NCBI RefSeq assembly: GCF_000262545.1
Contig: NZ_JH660660.1
Location: 1,140,975-1,204,974 of the forward strand
DNA: 64,000 nt
Direction: 5' to 3'
DNA from: Prevotella bivia DSM 20514
GTDB lineage: Bacteria > Bacteroidota > Bacteroidia > Bacteroidales > Bacteroidaceae
In this document: piece after piece, positions 62,169 through 64,000 of the stretch
Numbering within the stretch: position 1 is the first letter of the stretch
Layout of the letters: each line of letters starts with the position of its first letter
The notes under the pieces: model-generated
Databases searched by the model: none
The model's input: the letters and a program-made list of their open reading frames with translations, nothing else
What the model was told of the DNA's origin: nothing
Position numbers and translations under genes: made by a program

Positions 62169-64000
62169 TTATTCCGTTTTATTGTTGTTTTCGGTAGCTT
62201 GAGTATCCGAAGTTGGTGTTTGTGAAGCCGCTTCGTTAGCAGCAGTGTTATTAATATCTTCCACTTTGCTTTCTAGCTCTGCTCTCTTTGCAGCCTCGTG
62301 TTCTGCCTGTGCTAGCTTAACAGCCTCTGGCATATCCTCTAACTTAGGTTGGCGCATATCTTCGGCATCCATAATTTCTTGCGAACGGCTTATCCAAGGA
62401 CGCTTTCCAAAGATCTCTTCCACGTCCTCTACCATAATAACCTCACGCTCTATTAGCACCTGTGCTAGACGGTTATGACCTTCTTTGTGTTCAGTCAATA
62501 TCTGCTTTGCACGCTCGTACTGACTATTTACCATCTTCAAAACCTCTTCATCAATCACCTTTGCTGTGGTTTCTGAGTAAGGTTTTTGGAAGCCATATTC
62601 GTCATTGTTATAATAGCAAACGTTTGGTAAACGATCGCTCATACCTGCGTATGCTATCATACCAAAAGCACTCTTAGTGGCACGTTCAAGGTCGTTTATA
62701 GCACCAGTAGAGATATGTCCCGTGAACAATTCCTCGGCTGCACGACCACCAAGCAACGAACACATTTCGTCTAACATCTGCTCTTTGGTGGTGATAGGAC
62801 GCTCTTCTGGTAAATACCATGCAGCTCCCAATGCTTGACCACGAGGGACAATGCTCACCTTAATCAATGGATGCGCATGTTCGCAGAACCAGCTAATGGT
62901 GGCATGACCAGCTTCGTGTAACGCAATTGTACGCTTTTCGGCAGCGGTCATTACCTTAGTTTTCTTCTCTAATCCACCAATGATACGGTCAATAGCATCA
63001 AGGAAATCTTGCTTGCCTATTTGCTTGCTACTATGGCGTGCTGCTATCAGCGCAGCTTCGTTACATACGTTGGCAATATCAGCACCAGAGAAGCCCGGTG
63101 TTTGGCGAGAAAGCAAGTCGATATCCACTGTTGTATCTAGCTTCAGCTTAGCCATGTGTACCTTAAAGATAGCCTTACGTTCTGGCAAGTCGGGTAAATC
63201 GACATGGATCTGACGATCGAAACGGCCAGCACGCAACAAGGCTTTATCCAGCATATCTACACGGTTGGTAGCTGCCATAACGATGACACCAGAGTTAGTC
63301 CCAAAGCCGTCCATTTCTGTTAGCAATGCGTTCAAGGTGTTCTCACGCTCGTCATTACCACCCATAGAAGGGTTTTTCGAGCGAGCGCGCCCCACAGCGT
63401 CAATCTCATCTATAAAAATGATACACGGAGCCTTTTCCTTAGCTTGGTGGAATACATCGCGCACACGGCTCGCTCCCACACCTACAAACATCTCCACAAA
63501 GTCGGATCCGCTCATCGAGAAGAATGGTACGCCAGCTTCGCCTGCTACTGCCTTTGCAAGCAGTGTTTTGCCAGTACCCGGAGGTCCTATAAGCAAAGCA
63601 CCAGCAGGGATTTTACCTCCTAACTCGGTATATTTTCCAGGGTTCCTTAAGAACTCCACTATTTCTTCTACTTCTTGCTTAGCACCTTCTTGACCCGCTA
63701 CGTCCTTAAAGGTGATGCCCATTTCGTTACCTTTCTCGTATAGCTTAGCTTTCGACTTGCCTACACTGAACACGCCACCACCACCAGCAGCGCCACCACC
63801 CATCTTGCGCATCAAGAGCCACCAAACACCAAAGATTAAAAGCCATGGGATTAAGCCACTAAAGATACTGAAGATGCCATTGTCAGACTGATTGTCATAA
63901 CTAAAACTACCAATCTTGTGTTGCTTAACAGCCTGAGCTAGGAAAGTTTCAAGATTGTCGACAGAACCAAACTGCACGGTAACATAAGGTGTGTTGCCAG
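62169..64000 (-). CDS. ftsH: ATP-dependent zinc metalloprotease FtsH (5' partial)
   Basis: About 609 residues visible; the frame continues past the window end, so the first N-terminal part is missing. The visible part begins in the periplasmic domain, then has one membrane helix ([23 protein letters not shown]), the AAA domain with Walker A GPPGTGKT, Walker [12 protein letters not shown] and second region of homology ([20 protein letters not shown]), and the zinc protease motif HEAGH. A hydrophilic tail of about 50 residues rich in Ala, Glu and Thr follows. It degrades misfolded membrane proteins and regulatory targets. A GTG at 63977 is not a true start. Confidence 0.96.
   Translation of the reverse strand, partial: GNTPYVTVQFGSVDNLETFLAQAVKQHKIGSFSYDNQSDNGIFSIFSGLIPWLLIFGVWWLLMRKMGGGAAGGGGVFSVGKSKAKLYEKGNEMGITFKDVAGQEGAKQEVEEIVEFLRNPGKYTELGGKIPAGALLIGPPGTGKTLLAKAVAGEAGVPFFSMSGSDFVEMFVGVGASRVRDVFHQAKEKAPCIIFIDEIDAVGRARSKNPSMGGNDERENTLNALLTEMDGFGTNSGVIVMAATNRVDMLDKALLRAGRFDRQIHVDLPDLPERKAIFKVHMAKLKLDTTVDIDLLSRQTPGFSGADIANVCNEAALIAARHSSKQIGKQDFLDAIDRIIGGLEKKTKVMTAAEKRTIALHEAGHATISWFCEHAHPLIKVSIVPRGQALGAAWYLPEERPITTKEQMLDEMCSLLGGRAAEELFTGHISTGAINDLERATKSAFGMIAYAGMSDRLPNVCYYNNDEYGFQKPYSETTAKVIDEEVLKMVNSQYERAKQILTEHKEGHNRLAQVLIEREVIMVEDVEEIFGKRPWISRSQEIMDAEDMRQPKLEDMPEAVKLAQAEHEAAKRAELESKVEDINNTAANEAASQTPTSDTQATENNNKTE

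Noticed and set aside
1..64000. tRNA, rRNA, prophage or antibiotic-resistance genes
   Set aside because: None recognised on reading both strands; small structured RNAs cannot be fully excluded without a covariance-model search.

Overview
The window is ordinary chromosomal DNA from a member of the Bacteroidota, most likely Prevotella or a close relative. The evidence is the promoters, which carry the Bacteroidota -7 box TAnnTTTG (mostly TATCTTTG), often with TTTG 19-21 bases upstream. Gene content also fits: exbB-exbD-exbD-tonB followed by a PstS-like lipoprotein and a TPR protein, a Bacteroidota IS1380-type insertion sequence, DUF5683, DUF3822 and DUF4369 proteins, lipoproteins with SCSSDE-type signals, and a monofunctional AICAR formyltransferase. 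The DNA is AT-rich, with very AT-rich intergenic gaps. I saw no tRNA, rRNA, CRISPR or prophage.

Layout. 1-5.3 kb: end of obgE, pgeF, an MFS transporter whose 5' end is interrupted by a complete 1,602-bp IS1380-type element (5-bp target duplication TATAC), a small basic protein and AICAR formyltransferase. 5.3-9 kb: ridA, a small DNA-binding-like protein, rplS, a 5'-nucleotidase split over two genes, and a 55-residue two-cluster ferredoxin. 9.1-13.2 kb: a large secreted beta-galactosidase. 14.4-20.4 kb: the TonB energy system. 21.2-23.7 kb: a 51-residue peptide gene and a large surface lipoprotein. 23.8-29 kb (minus): plsC, metallophosphoesterase, dihydroorotase, DUF4369 lipoprotein, membrane protein and divIC-like gene. 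29.2 kb: dnaX. 31-36 kb (minus): dxs-trkA-trkH. 36.6-41.6 kb (minus): parA-parB-DUF5683-relA/spoT. 41.7-51.7 kb (plus): surE, lpxB, dnaG, cardiolipin synthase, polyprenol-phosphate glycosyltransferase, mfd. 52-55.6 kb (minus): lrgA-lrgB-secreted nuclease-RecD/Pif1-like helicase. 55.7-60.4 kb: DUF3822, rsmD, merR (minus), alaS. 60.6-64 kb (minus): ftsH (5' end outside the window), cdsA, sprT-like.

How the genes work together. Most are housekeeping: nucleotide synthesis and salvage, replication and repair (dnaX, dnaG, mfd, helicase), chromosome partition, isoprenoid and lipid A synthesis, phospholipid synthesis (plsC, cdsA, cls), potassium uptake, stringent response, translation (rplS, alaS, rsmD) and envelope energy transduction. 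Accessory features are the IS element, the beta-galactosidase and the surface lipoprotein locus.

The least explained structure is a family of intergenic arrays at about 13.7, 36.4 and 51.8 kb. Each has five 15-base AAAA-n7-TTTT units separated by exactly 7 bases (period 22). The unit sequences vary between arrays, but neighbouring units often remain reverse complements, which suggests a conserved structure. Other repeats are a CTCAAYT heptamer family (five perfect copies inside dnaG) and a shared 20-base motif near two terminators of similar sequence.
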